Program-made: the position numbers and the translations under genes
Notes under the pieces: model-generated
The model's input: the letters and a program-made list of their open reading frames with translations, nothing else
Told to the model about the DNA's origin: nothing
The model's database searches: none
Part shown: positions 6,811 to 6,835 of the stretch, piece after piece
How the letters are laid out: every line of letters starts with the position of its first letter
Numbering within the stretch: the first letter of the stretch is position 1
Assembly: GCA_947377705.1 (NCBI GenBank)
Contig: CANCGU010000144.1
Location: 1-6,835, forward strand
Direction: 5' to 3'
Length of the DNA: 6,835 bases
Origin: Comamonadaceae bacterium
Lineage (GTDB): Bacteria; Pseudomonadota; Gammaproteobacteria; Burkholderiales; Burkholderiaceae

Positions 6811-6835
6811 CTTGGTTGGCCGATGCAGCAGACAC
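6789..6835 (+). CDS. ubiJ: Start of a gene, probably ubiJ (SCP2-domain ubiquinone accessory factor), cut by window end
   Basis: Only 15 codons are inside the window, reading MATQSPFSWLADAAD, and the frame is still open at the edge. The MATQSPFS beginning is one I recall for UbiJ-like SCP2-domain proteins of Comamonadaceae, and the place after ubiE fits the ubiE-ubiJ-ubiB order known from E. coli. UbiJ is a lipid-binding accessory factor that helps the soluble Ubi enzymes act on their hydrophobic intermediates. With so few residues the call depends mainly on context. The start codon lies in the loop of a strong hairpin, and a moderately placed AAGGA precedes it. Confidence 0.5.
   Translation, partial: MATQSPFSWLADAAD

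Noticed and set aside
1..6835. Search for defence system, mobile element, CRISPR or phage signs
   Set aside because: No transposase, integrase, direct repeat array or tRNA-flanked insertion is visible. All larger genes look like resident core-genome genes with uniform codon use.

Overview
The window reads as a chromosomal segment of a betaproteobacterium of the order Burkholderiales, most likely family Comamonadaceae (Limnohabitans, Rhodoferax or Polaromonas type). This rests on the look of the proteins (a DUF3683 flavo-iron-sulfur protein, a DUF971 protein, UbiE, a Tim44-like protein), on moderately GC-rich codon use and on gene order. No 16S or other taxonomic marker is present, so genus is a guess. 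All convincing genes are on the + strand. I see no mobile element, phage, CRISPR, tRNA or rRNA.

Layout: 1-120 holds a GC-rich hairpin that may end a gene outside the window, then an A/T-rich promoter-like stretch. 121-405 encodes a small protein with about three membrane segments. 406-654 is intergenic and holds a long imperfect inverted repeat (417-500), three copies of AAAGCCA, and a promoter-like TAAAAT box. 655-4527 encodes a 1290-residue FAD plus iron-sulfur oxidoreductase (DUF3683 / YdiJ-like). 4547-4966 encodes a DUF971 protein. 4980-5711 is ubiE. 5754-6731 encodes an exported or membrane-anchored Tim44-like protein. 6732-6788 holds a hairpin without a T tract. At 6789 a gene starts that is probably ubiJ and runs off the window.

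The genes from 655 onward are tightly packed (gaps of 19, 13, 42 and 57 nt) and probably form one transcription unit. ubiE and the presumed ubiJ belong to ubiquinone synthesis. The large flavo-iron-sulfur protein looks like a D-2-hydroxyacid dehydrogenase that would pass electrons from FAD through two 4Fe-4S clusters and CCG domains towards a quinone pool, so a quinone-centred theme is plausible but inferred. The E. coli order ubiE-ubiJ-ubiB appears to be interrupted here by the Tim44-like gene.

This is mostly an ordinary housekeeping region. The points most worth a second look are a perfect 7-bp hairpin plus T tract lying across the start codon of the presumed ubiJ, the long inverted repeat at 417-500, and the lack of a recognisable Shine-Dalgarno sequence at several starts.
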